A program made the translations under genes and the position numbers. DNA of 64,000 nt from Nocardia paucivorans NBRC 100373. GTDB lineage: Bacteria; Actinomycetota; Actinomycetes; Mycobacteriales; Mycobacteriaceae. Where the stretch lies: positions 186,001-250,000 of the forward strand of contig NZ_BAGE01000038.1 of the NCBI RefSeq assembly GCF_000308675.1. Reading direction: 5' to 3'. Below, piece after piece: positions 52,993-61,510 of this stretch; the stretch's first letter is position 1; each line of letters opens with the position of its first letter. Below the pieces are notes generated by a model that saw nothing but the letters and a program-made list of their open reading frames with translations, ran no database searches and was not told where the DNA came from.

Positions 52993-54561
52993 TCAGGGAT
53001 GCGCGGGTTTCTGCCGGACGAACATCAGGACCGGGAGGGCGGTCACGAGCAGCACCACGCCGGCAGCGGCGAGCGCGAGATGGTCGGCACTCGTGAACGC
53101 CTCGCGCACCGCGTGCGCGACCTGATCGGCCTGCGCTGCCGGTAGTGCGGTGGTCGAGGCGTTGCCCTCGGTGGCGGCATCGACGATCTTGTCGACGGCG
53201 GCGTCGGGCAGGTTCTTCCGGTGTAGTTCATCGGCGAGATCGATGGCGAACCGTGTGGTCAGGATGGTGCCGAGAATGCCGGCGCCCAGGACGTTGCCGA
53301 CCTGGCGAAACATATTGACCGCGGCCCCGGCCATTCCGGCTCGCTCCGGGGAAACGCTGATGACGGCGGCGGCGGTGGAAGGTGCCACGAGCATGCCGCT
53401 GCCGATGCCGACCAGCAGTAGACCGGGCCAGACCCGCAGAAAGTCGGGTTCGGGTGGACTGATCAGCAAGGTGAAGACGCCGACGGCCATGACGAGCAGA
53501 CCCACGGCGAGCATGGTCTTGAACCCGACACGATGGACGAGGCGACCGGCCGCGGCGCTGACGACGATGAACGGCACGAACATCACCAGCAGGCGGACTC
53601 CCGCGCCGAGCGGAGTCGTTTCCTGAACGTGCTGCAGGTAGAGCACGGTCACCAGCGCGGTCCCGGTGAACCCGAACAGGGCGATGGTGGCGACGGCCAT
53701 TACGGCACCGAAGGATGCCGAACGGAACAGTTCGACGTCGAGCATCGGGTCGGGATGGCGGGCTTCGTATCGGATGAAGAGCACGAGGGCGAGTACCAGC
53801 ACGCCATAGGCGGGGAGGATACGGCCTGCGATGTAACCCGAGGCTCCTCCCTCGATCACCACATAGGTCAGCGCGGCGATCGTGAGCGTGCCCAATGCGA
53901 TACCGACCGGGTCGAGTGCACGATCGGCCTGCCGACTTTCGGTCACCACGGTCACGGCGCCGATCAACGCCAGAACTCCCAGGACCACATTGATCAGGTA
54001 GATGGAATGCCAGGAGAAGACGTTGAGCAGCGCGCCCGCGACGAGCGGACCGACGGCGAGGCCGAGGCCGGAACTACCTGCCCAGACACTTATCGCCTCG
54101 GTGCGTTCCCGTGGGTCGGTGAAGGCATGGCCGACGATGGCCAGACCGGCGGGCAGGACCATGGCGCCGCCCACCCCCATGACGATCTGCGCGCCGATCA
54201 ATGTGGGGGTGCTGTGCGCGGTGAACGCCGCTGCGCTCCCCGCGCCGAAGAGCGTCGCGCCCGCGGCGAAGACGAGTCGACGGCCGATGAGATCGCCGAG
54301 GGTGCCGGCGCCGAGTATCAGACTCGCCACGACCAGGATGTAGGCACTGCTGATCCACACGGATGCGGCGGAATCGGAGTGCAGATCGGCCTGGATCTCG
54401 GCCAGACCGCCGATGGTCGACGAAACATTGACGAAGGTCATCATCGTGCCGACGCAGACCACGGCCAGGGCCAACCGCCGCCGGCGTGGGCCGGTGTCGG
54501 CCTCGGGTAGGTCGTCGGTGGTCTCGGAAGGCTCGTGAACGGCCGATTCGGGTTGGCTCAT
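52993..54561 (-). CDS. MFS drug/multidrug exporter (DHA2 type)
   Basis: A 522-residue transporter with 14 predicted helices. The motif A-like GTLGDLIGRRLVFAAG lies between the second and third helices, and motif C-like GSSGLGLAVGPLVAGALLN in the fifth. QacA/EmrB-type proteins export drugs or dyes by proton antiport. The N-terminal 45 residues are polar and the C-terminal loop before the last helix is hydrophilic. A palindromic operator lies 224 bases before the start, with no regulator gene next to it. Confidence 0.88.
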   Translation of the reverse strand: MSQPESAVHEPSETTDDLPEADTGPRRRRLALAVVCVGTMMTFVNVSSTIGGLAEIQADLHSDSAASVWISSAYILVVASLILGAGTLGDLIGRRLVFAAGATLFGAGSAAAFTAHSTPTLIGAQIVMGVGGAMVLPAGLAIVGHAFTDPRERTEAISVWAGSSGLGLAVGPLVAGALLNVFSWHSIYLINVVLGVLALIGAVTVVTESRQADRALDPVGIALGTLTIAALTYVVIEGGASGYIAGRILPAYGVLVLALVLFIRYEARHPDPMLDVELFRSASFGAVMAVATIALFGFTGTALVTVLYLQHVQETTPLGAGVRLLVMFVPFIVVSAAAGRLVHRVGFKTMLAVGLLVMAVGVFTLLISPPEPDFLRVWPGLLLVGIGSGMLVAPSTAAAVISVSPERAGMAGAAVNMFRQVGNVLGAGILGTILTTRFAIDLADELHRKNLPDAAVDKIVDAATEGNASTTALPAAQADQVAHAVREAFTSADHLALAAAGVVLLVTALPVLMFVRQKPAHP

Positions 54562-54901
54562 GAGGAACTGTGTCTTTCTGAGAAGTGGCGCGGATATCCG
54601 GGGTGGTCGGGTCCCGGACCACCGGACTCGTCGGCTTCGGCGGGCGGGTGGCCCACGGTTCGCCGACGAACGCGCGGTTTCGGCGTCCTCGAGGGCTCAT
54701 CCACTCGCCGAGATGTTTCGGTGGTGAAGGCGCATGTGGTTCGCACGGAAGGAAACGGACTCGGAAGCCGCGGCCGCGACGAAGTTACCGTACCGATCGG
54801 TCTGTAATATCCCCGCTTATGGGAAGGTGGGGTAGGTTGTCGACTCGACGGTCGACGAGGTGCCCGGGTATTACGCGCGATGGCCGCCCGACTGTGGGAA
54901 T
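54562..54901. other. region upstream of MFS gene, no gene seen
   Basis: This 340-base stretch lies between the MFS start and a small rightward frame. It contains the palindrome ACCGATCGGT at 54792-54801 and an AT-rich TATTAC next to it, which could be the -10 of the leftward MFS transcript, implying a leader of about 240 bases. I see no convincing coding sequence. Confidence 0.45.
54785..54807. promoter_or_regulatory. TetR-type operator upstream of MFS exporter
   Basis: The 10-base palindrome ACCGATCGGT is extended to TTAC on one side and GTAA on the other, forming an imperfect 23-base dyad typical of TetR repressors of efflux pumps. It lies 224 bases before the MFS start. No TetR gene is adjacent. 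Confidence 0.55.
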
Positions 54902-55138
54902 ATGAGCGGCGCCAAGTGGCGGCGGGTGACCGGAAGGAAGATGCCCTCACCGCCGCTGTGGCGCGCGCTGACCCCGCTGTGGCCGGTGGTTCACCCTCTA
55001 CGTGTGGTTGCTGCAGGCCGCGTGGCGACTGTTGCCGGATTGGTTGTCGTTACAGTTACCCGATTGCAGTACGAGAAGCTCGTCCGCCTGCGGCGCGAAT
55101 ACCGCCTCGAATCCTTCGCCGTGCCGAAGGGACAGTGA
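54902..55138 (+). CDS. small membrane protein, hypothetical (uncertain)
   Basis: A 78-residue frame with ATG 54902 and GTGGGAA before it. After a basic N-terminus (SGAKWRRVTGRKMPSPP) it has one hydrophobic segment (VVAAGRVATVAGLVVVTVT) followed by a basic helix LQYEKLVRLRREYRLESF. The topology looks like a single-pass protein, but codon structure is not strongly biased and no homologue is recognised. It may not be a real gene. Confidence 0.3.
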   Translation: MSGAKWRRVTGRKMPSPPLWRALTPLWPVVHPLRVVAAGRVATVAGLVVVTVTRLQYEKLVRLRREYRLESFAVPKGQ

Positions 55139-55187
55139 CGGTGTCCGGCCCGCAGCCCTCGCCGTCGGTCGAAGGACCGGTCCCCGT

Positions 55188-56939
55188 TCATCCCTGTCGT
55201 TGTCCGGCCCGAAGGAAACGCCCGGTGCGGGTGTTGCCCAGCACCGGATCGGCGATACCGTCGCCGAAAACGTAGCGACCGCCGATGAACACCGCCGACA
55301 CCGCCGCATCATTGCGGTTGACCATGCGCTCCAGATTCCCGTACTGGGCGACAGGGCTTTCGGCGTACTCGTCGAGGGATGAGTCCAGGCCCTCCGGGTC
55401 GATCACCACCACATCGGCACGGTCGCCCTCCCTCAGGTGTCCGGCATCGATGTCGTACCAATCGGCCAACTCTCCGGTGATCCGATGCACGGCCCGTTCC
55501 AGGGGAATAACCGGACGACCCGCCTGTTCGGCCCGATACATGCGGCGCAGGAAACGGAGGCCGAAATTGTAGAAGGCCATATTCCGCAGATGCGCGCCCG
55601 CATCGGAGAAACCCAGCTGAATACCCGGGTGGGCGGCGAATCGGTCCAGGACCTTCGGCCGGTGATTGGAAATGGTGGTGCGCCAACGCAGTTTGGTGCC
55701 GTGTGCCACGACCAGATCCAGGAAGGCATCCACGGGGTGCAGGCCGCCGCGATCGAGACCGACCTGGCCGAAGCTCTTGCCGACAACGGTGTCATCCGGG
55801 CAGGCGACGATCTCCGCGTCGAAGAAATCGCGATGCCAGACCCGCAACCCGAACCTGTTGTCGTAGTCCTTGCGGAACCAGCGACGATAGCTCTCGTCCT
55901 GCAGCAACGCATTGCGTTCCACCTGGTCGGCCAGATGCAGTGCGGCCGCGCCGGAGCCGAACTCCTCGAAGATCACCAGATCGATCCCGTCGGCATACAC
56001 CTCGAACGGCACCGGCAGATGCTGCCAGCGGAAGTCCCCGCCGAGCGCGTTCACCATCCGGGCCAGCGGCCCCATGATGGTGGCGGCGAAAGGATTCGAC
56101 TTGATATCGGCGGCGGACAACAGGGTGGTCTTGAGATTTTTCCGGACGATACCGAGGCTGCTGAAGATCATCGCCCCGAGACTGCGCGGTGAGGTGATAT
56201 CCGGCCCGCCCTGCAGGACTCGTCCGCGTTCCCGCAGAATGGCGTTGAGCCTGCGGCGTTCGGAGGCCTTCGCATAGGTGGAGGGCAGAGTGCGTGAGCG
56301 GCACTGCTCCCCGTCCACCTTGTCGAACAGCAGTTGCTGTGCCGACATCCCGATGAATCCCGCGTCCAGTGCCTCGCGCAGCGCCGCCTCCATCGCCGCC
56401 ATCTCGGCCTCGGTGGGCCGAACCTCTTTGCGTGTCGCCCGGTCCAGGCCCATCTGCGCGGTGCGGATATCCGAATGACCCAGCATGGCGGCGATATTCG
56501 GGCCCAGAGGCAGCCGTTCCAGGGCGGAGATGTACTCGTGCGCGGAGTTCCAGGTCTTGACCTCGTCGAGGGTGTCGATCACATACTGTCGGGGGATCGC
56601 CTCGACCCGGCCGAAGATGTCCCCGGCGCCCACGGGGTCGATATGCACCGTCGACAGCGAACAGGAACCCAGCAGCACCGTGGTGATCCCGTGTCGCACG
56701 GATTCGGACAGCGACGGGGTTTTCAACACCTCGATGTCGTAGTGGGTGTGGATATCGATCATTCCCGGCAGCACCCATTTGCCCGTGGCATCCACCACAT
56801 TCGGGCAATCGGTCTCGTCGAGCGGCTGTTCGGACACCGTGGCGACGCGATCTCCGCGCAACCCCAGATGCCGAATGGCGGCCGCGGCCCCGGTGCCGTC
56901 GAACCAGAGGCCGCCTTTGATGATCGTGTCGTAGCTCAC
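55188..56939 (-). CDS. amidohydrolase, N-acyl-D-amino-acid deacylase type
   Basis: A 583-residue amidohydrolase of the D-aminoacylase/dihydroorotase group. The N-terminal beta sandwich (YDTIIKGGLWFDGTGA) leads to the metal motif DIHTHYD (about residues 63-69). Later come SCSLSTV, a catalytic Asp region in LGFSDAGAHLRNM (about 460), and the C-terminal strand RADVVVIDPEGLDSSL. Metal-dependent hydrolysis of an N-acyl or cyclic amide is expected. GTG 56939 begins the family N-terminus, with only a weak ribosome site. Exact substrate unknown. Confidence 0.82.
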   Translation of the reverse strand: MSYDTIIKGGLWFDGTGAAAAIRHLGLRGDRVATVSEQPLDETDCPNVVDATGKWVLPGMIDIHTHYDIEVLKTPSLSESVRHGITTVLLGSCSLSTVHIDPVGAGDIFGRVEAIPRQYVIDTLDEVKTWNSAHEYISALERLPLGPNIAAMLGHSDIRTAQMGLDRATRKEVRPTEAEMAAMEAALREALDAGFIGMSAQQLLFDKVDGEQCRSRTLPSTYAKASERRRLNAILRERGRVLQGGPDITSPRSLGAMIFSSLGIVRKNLKTTLLSAADIKSNPFAATIMGPLARMVNALGGDFRWQHLPVPFEVYADGIDLVIFEEFGSGAAALHLADQVERNALLQDESYRRWFRKDYDNRFGLRVWHRDFFDAEIVACPDDTVVGKSFGQVGLDRGGLHPVDAFLDLVVAHGTKLRWRTTISNHRPKVLDRFAAHPGIQLGFSDAGAHLRNMAFYNFGLRFLRRMYRAEQAGRPVIPLERAVHRITGELADWYDIDAGHLREGDRADVVVIDPEGLDSSLDEYAESPVAQYGNLERMVNRNDAAVSAVFIGGRYVFGDGIADPVLGNTRTGRFLRAGQRQG

Positions 56940-57047
56940 TCGGCCATTGCAGCCGATCGGTCTATACAGCGTCAAGACCCAGCGGGGAGCCGACAGCGGC
57001 CACCAACGATCCATGCGCCGAACGTCGACCGCTCATGCGCCGGCGAC

Positions 57048-57083
57048 GGTCGGGTGCGGCCCACCGCTCGACCGCACCCGACC
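57048..57083 (-). terminator. 12-bp stem hairpin after gnd
   Basis: Perfect arms GGTCGGGTGCGG and CCGCACCCGACC enclose a 12-base loop, 10 bases after the gnd stop. It separates gnd from the amidohydrolase gene that follows on the same strand. Confidence 0.8.
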
Positions 57084-57092
57084 GGGTTGTGC

Positions 57093-58538
57093 TCAGTCGG
57101 CCGCGACCTCGCTGCGATCACCGCTCCACAGCGTGTGGTACTTACCCGGGGCGTCGATGCGCTCATAGGTGTGGGCGCCGAAGAAATCGCGCTGTGCCTG
57201 GGTCAGCGCGGCGGGGAGACGTTCGGCGCGCAGCGCGTCGTAGTACGACAGCGAGGAGGCGAACGCCGGCACCGGAATACCGAGCAGGGTGGCGGTGGAG
57301 ACCACGCGCCGCCAGCTGTCGATGGCCGTTTCGATCGCCTCGCGGAAGTAGGGCGCGAGAATCAGGCTGGGCAGTTCGGGTTCGGCCTCGTAGGCCTCCT
57401 TGATGCGGTTCAGGAAGCGGGCGCGGATGATGCAACCACCACGCCAGATGGTGGCCAGATCGCCGGGCCGCAGGTTCCAACCGTACTCCGCGCTACCCGC
57501 TGCGATCTGATCGAAGCCCTGAGCGTAGGCCACCACCTTCGAGGCGTACAGGGCCTGCCGGATGTCCTCGGTGAACTGGGCGACATCGGTGGGTTTGGCG
57601 GCCAGGGTGCCGGAGGCGAGTCCGCCGGCGACCCGACGCTGCGCCCGGGAGCCGGACAGGGCGCGGGCGAAGACCGCTTCGGCGATCCCGGTGACCGGGA
57701 TGCCGAGATCCAGTGCGGACTTGACGGTCCAGCGGCCGGTGCCCTTCTGCTCGGCGGAGTCGACGATGACATCGACCAGCGGTTTACCGGTCTTCGCGTC
57801 GACCTGGTTCAACACCTCGGCGGTGATCTCCACCAGGTAGCTCTCCAGGTCGCCGGTGTTCCACTGGGCGAATACGTCGGCGATCTGCTTGGCATCGAAA
57901 TCCAACGCCGCCCGGAACAGATGGTAGGCCTCGCCGATGAGCTGCATATCGGCGTACTCGATACCGTTGTGCACCATCTTCACGAAGTGACCGGAACCGT
58001 CGGGGCCGATATGGGTGCAGCACGGGGTGCCGTCGACCTGCGCCGCAATCGACTCCAGTAGCGGGCCCAATGATTCGTAGGACTCCTTCGGGCCGCCCGG
58101 CATGATCGAGGGGCCGTTCAGCGCGCCCTCCTCGCCGCCGGAGATACCGGCGCCGACGAAGTTCAGCCCGCGCTCACGCAGCGCGGCCTCCCGGCGGATG
58201 GTATCGGTGTAGAGGGCGTTACCGCCGTCGATGATGATATCGCCGGGTTCCAGGGCGGCGGCGAGCTCTTCGATGACCGCGTCGGTGGCGGCCCCCGCCT
58301 TGACCATGATGAGCACCCGGCGCGGCTTCTCGAGCGCCGCGACGAACTCGGCGATGCTCTCGGTGCGGATGAAATCGCCTTCGTCGCCGTGCGCCTCGAG
58401 CAGCGCATCGGTCTTGGCGACGCTACGGTTGTGCAGCGCCACGGTGTAGCCGTGTCTGGCAAAGTTGCGGGCGATATTACTACCCATCACCGCCAGCCCG
58501 GTGACCCCGATCTGTGCACGCGCTGTGGAGGACGCCAT
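57093..58538 (-). CDS. gnd: 6-phosphogluconate dehydrogenase, decarboxylating
   Basis: A 481-residue enzyme of the pentose phosphate pathway that converts 6-phosphogluconate to ribulose 5-phosphate with NADP. Motifs: IGVTGLAVMGSNIARNFARHG (cofactor), GAGISGGEEGALNGPSIMPGG (substrate signature), KMVHNGIEYADMQLIGEAY and the C-terminal domain ending EVAAD. The dimeric long form is indicated by its length. Start ATG 58538 (MASSTAR) is preferred; an ATG at 58562 would add eight residues. Other copies of gnd may exist in the genome. Confidence 0.95.
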   Translation of the reverse strand: MASSTARAQIGVTGLAVMGSNIARNFARHGYTVALHNRSVAKTDALLEAHGDEGDFIRTESIAEFVAALEKPRRVLIMVKAGAATDAVIEELAAALEPGDIIIDGGNALYTDTIRREAALRERGLNFVGAGISGGEEGALNGPSIMPGGPKESYESLGPLLESIAAQVDGTPCCTHIGPDGSGHFVKMVHNGIEYADMQLIGEAYHLFRAALDFDAKQIADVFAQWNTGDLESYLVEITAEVLNQVDAKTGKPLVDVIVDSAEQKGTGRWTVKSALDLGIPVTGIAEAVFARALSGSRAQRRVAGGLASGTLAAKPTDVAQFTEDIRQALYASKVVAYAQGFDQIAAGSAEYGWNLRPGDLATIWRGGCIIRARFLNRIKEAYEAEPELPSLILAPYFREAIETAIDSWRRVVSTATLLGIPVPAFASSLSYYDALRAERLPAALTQAQRDFFGAHTYERIDAPGKYHTLWSGDRSEVAAD

Positions 58539-58843
58539 GAACCTGCTCTCTTCGGTCGACATCTACAGGGGGTGGCCGCGATCGGCCGCTCGGTGGCATA
58601 TCGACTGCCTCGATCTTTCTACCCCGTGGGCGAACCGTGACCACAGCCGGTCCGGGTCCGTGTCCCGGATCCGGCCGACGAACCGTCGGTGATTCGACGT
58701 GTCACCCGGTCGGGGGAGGAGTCGTGTGACGCCGGCCGAGGGAGTGTCCGGACCCTGTCGATGCTGCCGGGCGGTTATGTGATCGTTGCGCCTTCGTTCG
58801 ACAGGACGCGGTGGACGCCGGTGAAACGGGTACAACGGATTGT
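58539..58843. other. divergent region gnd / esterase, no gene seen
   Basis: This 305-base stretch separates gnd from the esterase gene. It must hold both promoters, but I see no clear operator. TACAAC at about 58831 resembles a weak -10 for the esterase, whose GTG at 58844 has no Shine-Dalgarno. Confidence 0.35.
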
Positions 58844-59794
58844 GTGCGGACTATCACGTATTACGTTGTGCTGCTGAGTGTTCTGGCTTTCTGCGGTGGT
58901 CTGTCGGTTGCCTCGGAGCCGGTCGCGCAGGCTGCTCCACCGGGTGCGTACTCGGTTCGCGAAGAGCCACTCGACGATCGTGCGATGACCATCGACGTGT
59001 ACTCGCCGGCGATGGACCGGGTGGTGACCCAGCGGGTGATTCGGGCCGCGAGCGGGAAGCCGGCGCCCACCCTGTACCTGCTCACCGGGATCGGTGGCGG
59101 ACTGGACGGGATCTCCTGGTGGGACGACACCGATGTTCGTCGATTCTTCGCGGACAAGAACGTGAACGTGGTGATGCCGTTGGGTGGTGCCTTCAGTATG
59201 TATACAGACTGGCAGGCCGACGACCCGGCGATCGGACGGCACCGGTGGCAGACCTACCTCACCCGGGAACTGCCCGCCGTCATCGACGCCAGACTGGGTG
59301 CCACCGGCAGGAACGCGATCGCCGGGGTTTCCATGAGCGGGGGTTCCGCCGTGGATCTGGCCGTCCAGGCGCCCGAACGCTATCAGGCGGTGGCCTCCTA
59401 TAGCGGATGCCCCTGGGCGGCGGACGCGGCCGGGGTGGCCATGGTCAGTGCCCAGGTGGTGCGTGGCGGCGCGAATCCCGGCAATATGTGGGGCGCGCCG
59501 GGAAGTATCGGTTGGCAGGCCCATGACGCGTTTGCGCGGGGTGATCGGCTCGCGGGGAAGACCATCTATCTGTCGGCGGCATCCGGGATGCCCGGGGAAT
59601 ACGACCGCGGTTGGGGCTTTCCGCCGGTAGAGGCCATTGCGAGCGCCTGCACCTCGGCATTCGCCGCTCGGCTGAGTCAACTCGGGATACCGGCCATCCA
59701 TATCGATCGCCCCACGGGCGCGCATACCTGGGGACAGTTCGAAACCGATCTGCACGATTCCTGGCCCCACCTGGCCCGGGCCATCGGGGCCTGA
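58844..59794 (+). CDS. secreted alpha/beta hydrolase esterase (antigen-85-like)
   Basis: A 316-residue secreted enzyme. The signal peptide (RTITYYVVLLSVLAFCGGLSVAS) is followed by a predicted cut after AQA. The mature domain has LYLLTGIGGGLDGISWW, the nucleophile elbow AGVSMSGGSA (Ser about residue 178 of the mature protein numbering region), and the C-terminal His in RPTGAHTWGQFE. The layout resembles the corynebacterial/mycobacterial mycolyltransferase (Ag85/S-formylglutathione hydrolase) fold. Mycolyl transfer or general esterase activity would be outside the membrane. GTG 58844 starts the signal; a GTG 33 bases earlier adds polar residues. Confidence 0.85.
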   Translation: MRTITYYVVLLSVLAFCGGLSVASEPVAQAAPPGAYSVREEPLDDRAMTIDVYSPAMDRVVTQRVIRAASGKPAPTLYLLTGIGGGLDGISWWDDTDVRRFFADKNVNVVMPLGGAFSMYTDWQADDPAIGRHRWQTYLTRELPAVIDARLGATGRNAIAGVSMSGGSAVDLAVQAPERYQAVASYSGCPWAADAAGVAMVSAQVVRGGANPGNMWGAPGSIGWQAHDAFARGDRLAGKTIYLSAASGMPGEYDRGWGFPPVEAIASACTSAFAARLSQLGIPAIHIDRPTGAHTWGQFETDLHDSWPHLARAIGA

Positions 59795-59972
59795 ACCGTA
59801 TCCGGGGCCGGGCCGGCCGGCATACCGTGGACGGCAGCGGTCGATTGCGCCACCGGGTCGTCCCGGGGCTTCTGTTCTCGGGAAAACGCCGTAGCGGATC
59901 GTATCGCTCCCGAAAATCGGTTGCCGCTCGGCGGGTCGGCGACGATTGTTCGCGAGGACCGAGCATGGTCGT

Positions 59973-60042
59973 ATCGGTGAGCTCGTGGGAGCGGAACGGT
60001 CTCCAAAACCGATTCCCGAGGGTTCGACTCCTTCCACCGGTG
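59973..60042 (+). tRNA. tRNA-like sequence, anticodon CCA (Trp), shortened D-arm
   Basis: A 7-bp acceptor (ATCGGTG with CACCGGT, one G-U), a 5-bp T-stem (GAGGG/CCTTC) with the canonical loop TTCGACT that abuts the acceptor, a 5-base variable region and a 7-base anticodon loop CTCCAAA (anticodon CCA, 60003-60005) together match class I tRNA geometry. A1-U72 and discriminator G73 are typical of bacterial tRNA-Trp. Departures are a D-arm of only 16 bases (GCTC-GTGG-GAGC), an A-A mismatch closing the anticodon stem, and no encoded CCA. It may be a divergent or decayed tRNA. Not proven expressed. Confidence 0.45.
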
Positions 60043-60080
60043 CCGAATCGGGAGTCCGGTTCCCCGAAGGGCAGGGGTGG

Positions 60081-61220
60081 TCAGCGGACGAGTGAACGAC
60101 CGATCACCACACGCTGGATCTGATTGGTGCCCTCGAAGATCTGGGTGATCTTGGCCTCTCGCATGAATCGCTCGACCCGGAAGTCCCGGGTGTAACCGTA
60201 ACCGCCGAGCACCTGCACCGCGTCGGTGGTGACCTTCATGGCGGTATCGGTGGCCACCAGTTTGGCGATACTGGCCTGCTGGGAATAGGGGAGCCCGGCG
60301 TCGCGGCGGCGGGCGGCGTCGAGGTAGGTGGCGCGGGCGGACTGCACCGCCGCGGCCATATCGGCGAGCAGGAAGCTCAGGCCCTGGTGTTCGATGATCG
60401 CCTTACCGAAGGCAGTGCGCTCCTTGGCGTAGGCGACGGCCTCGTCGAGTGCGGCCTGGGCCAACCCCACCGCGACGGCCGCGATACCGAGCCGCCCGGA
60501 GTCCAGGGCGCTGAATGCTATCTGCAGGCCCTGACCCTCGGCGCCGATTCGGCGTTCGACGGGGATGAAGGCGTTGTCATAGTGGGCGGATGTGGTGGGT
60601 ACCGCGTGTAGGCCCATTTTCTCCTCGGGCCGGCCGAAGCCCAGCCCCTCGGTGTCCTTCGGTACCAGGAAGCAGGAGATCCCGCGGGAGCCCTCGCCGG
60701 TCCGAGCGAACAAGGTGTAGAAGTCGGCGATGCCGCCGTGGGTGATCCAGGCCTTGGTGCCGGTGATGGTGTATCCACCGTCGGTCGCGGTAGCCCTACA
60801 GGCGAGTGCGGCGGCATCGGAGCCGGCCTGCGGTTCGGACAGGCTGTACGCACCGACGGTGCCGCCGCCGAGCATCTCCGGCAGCCAGCGCCGCCGCTGT
60901 TCGTCGGTGCCGAACTCCATCAGCGGATAGCAGGCCAGACCGTGCACGCTCACCGCAACGGCGATCGCGGCCCACCTGCTCGCCAATTCCTCGAGCACCT
61001 GCAGATACACCTCGTAGGGTTGACCGCCGCCGCCCCATTCCGTCGGATACGGCAGGCTCAACAGTCCCGCCTCGCCCAGGGTGGCGAAAACACCCTCCGG
61101 GTAGGTTTCGGCCTTTTCGTGTTCGTCCACGATCGGCGCGAGCACCTTGTCCGCGATATCCCGGGTGAGTTGGATCAGCTCACGGGCCTCATCTGTGGGT
61201 AGCAATCGTTCGACGGCCAC
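60081..61220 (-). CDS. acyl-CoA dehydrogenase
   Basis: A 379-residue classical acyl-CoA dehydrogenase. The two family signatures are present: AYSLSEPQAGSDAAAL (about residues 129-144) and VQVLGGYGYTRDFRVERFMREAKI (about 335-358), with the catalytic Glu in IFEGTNQIQRVV. The chain length and the Glu in the late position fit the short/medium-chain branch. GTG 61220 follows GAGGAGCACC. It stands alone, opposite to the HpnE-like gene, with which it shares a 290-base promoter region. Confidence 0.92.
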   Translation of the reverse strand: MAVERLLPTDEARELIQLTRDIADKVLAPIVDEHEKAETYPEGVFATLGEAGLLSLPYPTEWGGGGQPYEVYLQVLEELASRWAAIAVAVSVHGLACYPLMEFGTDEQRRRWLPEMLGGGTVGAYSLSEPQAGSDAAALACRATATDGGYTITGTKAWITHGGIADFYTLFARTGEGSRGISCFLVPKDTEGLGFGRPEEKMGLHAVPTTSAHYDNAFIPVERRIGAEGQGLQIAFSALDSGRLGIAAVAVGLAQAALDEAVAYAKERTAFGKAIIEHQGLSFLLADMAAAVQSARATYLDAARRRDAGLPYSQQASIAKLVATDTAMKVTTDAVQVLGGYGYTRDFRVERFMREAKITQIFEGTNQIQRVVIGRSLVR

Positions 61221-61460
61221 GGTGCTCCTCGGAATACGGCGGGACAGTACTCGACGTCCCTTACAGTACTGAGCCCGCCCGGCGCGCCCTGTGCCACCCG
61301 TTGTGGCCGGTCGGCGGCGCGGGCGCGGCGGGGGTTTGTCCCATCGGCGTTCATCGGGTCGACCGCATGCGGTGGGCCCGCTTGCATTCGCGGGCCTCCC
61401 TCCCGGCCACGATCATTCGGTTCTCGAGCTCGATCGCCCGTGCGGAACGAGGCGGGTGCG

Positions 61461-61487
61461 TAGGATGAGAACTTGAATAACAAGTTC
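61461..61487 (+). promoter_or_regulatory. -10 element and palindromic operator before hpnE-like gene
   Basis: TAGGAT at 61461-61466 fits a -10 element. It is directly followed by perfect 7-base arms GAACTTG and CAAGTTC around AATAA (61469-61487). A repressor bound there would block transcription start. GGAGGCGC before the GTG at 61511 completes the signal set. Confidence 0.6.
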
Positions 61488-61510
61488 CCTCAACCTCTTG
61501 GAGGCGCATC

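Noticed and set aside
59973..60044. Selenocysteine tRNA or amber-suppressor tRNA
   Set aside because: The anticodon is CCA, not TCA or CTA, and there is no long variable arm. It cannot explain reading of the TAG at 40193.
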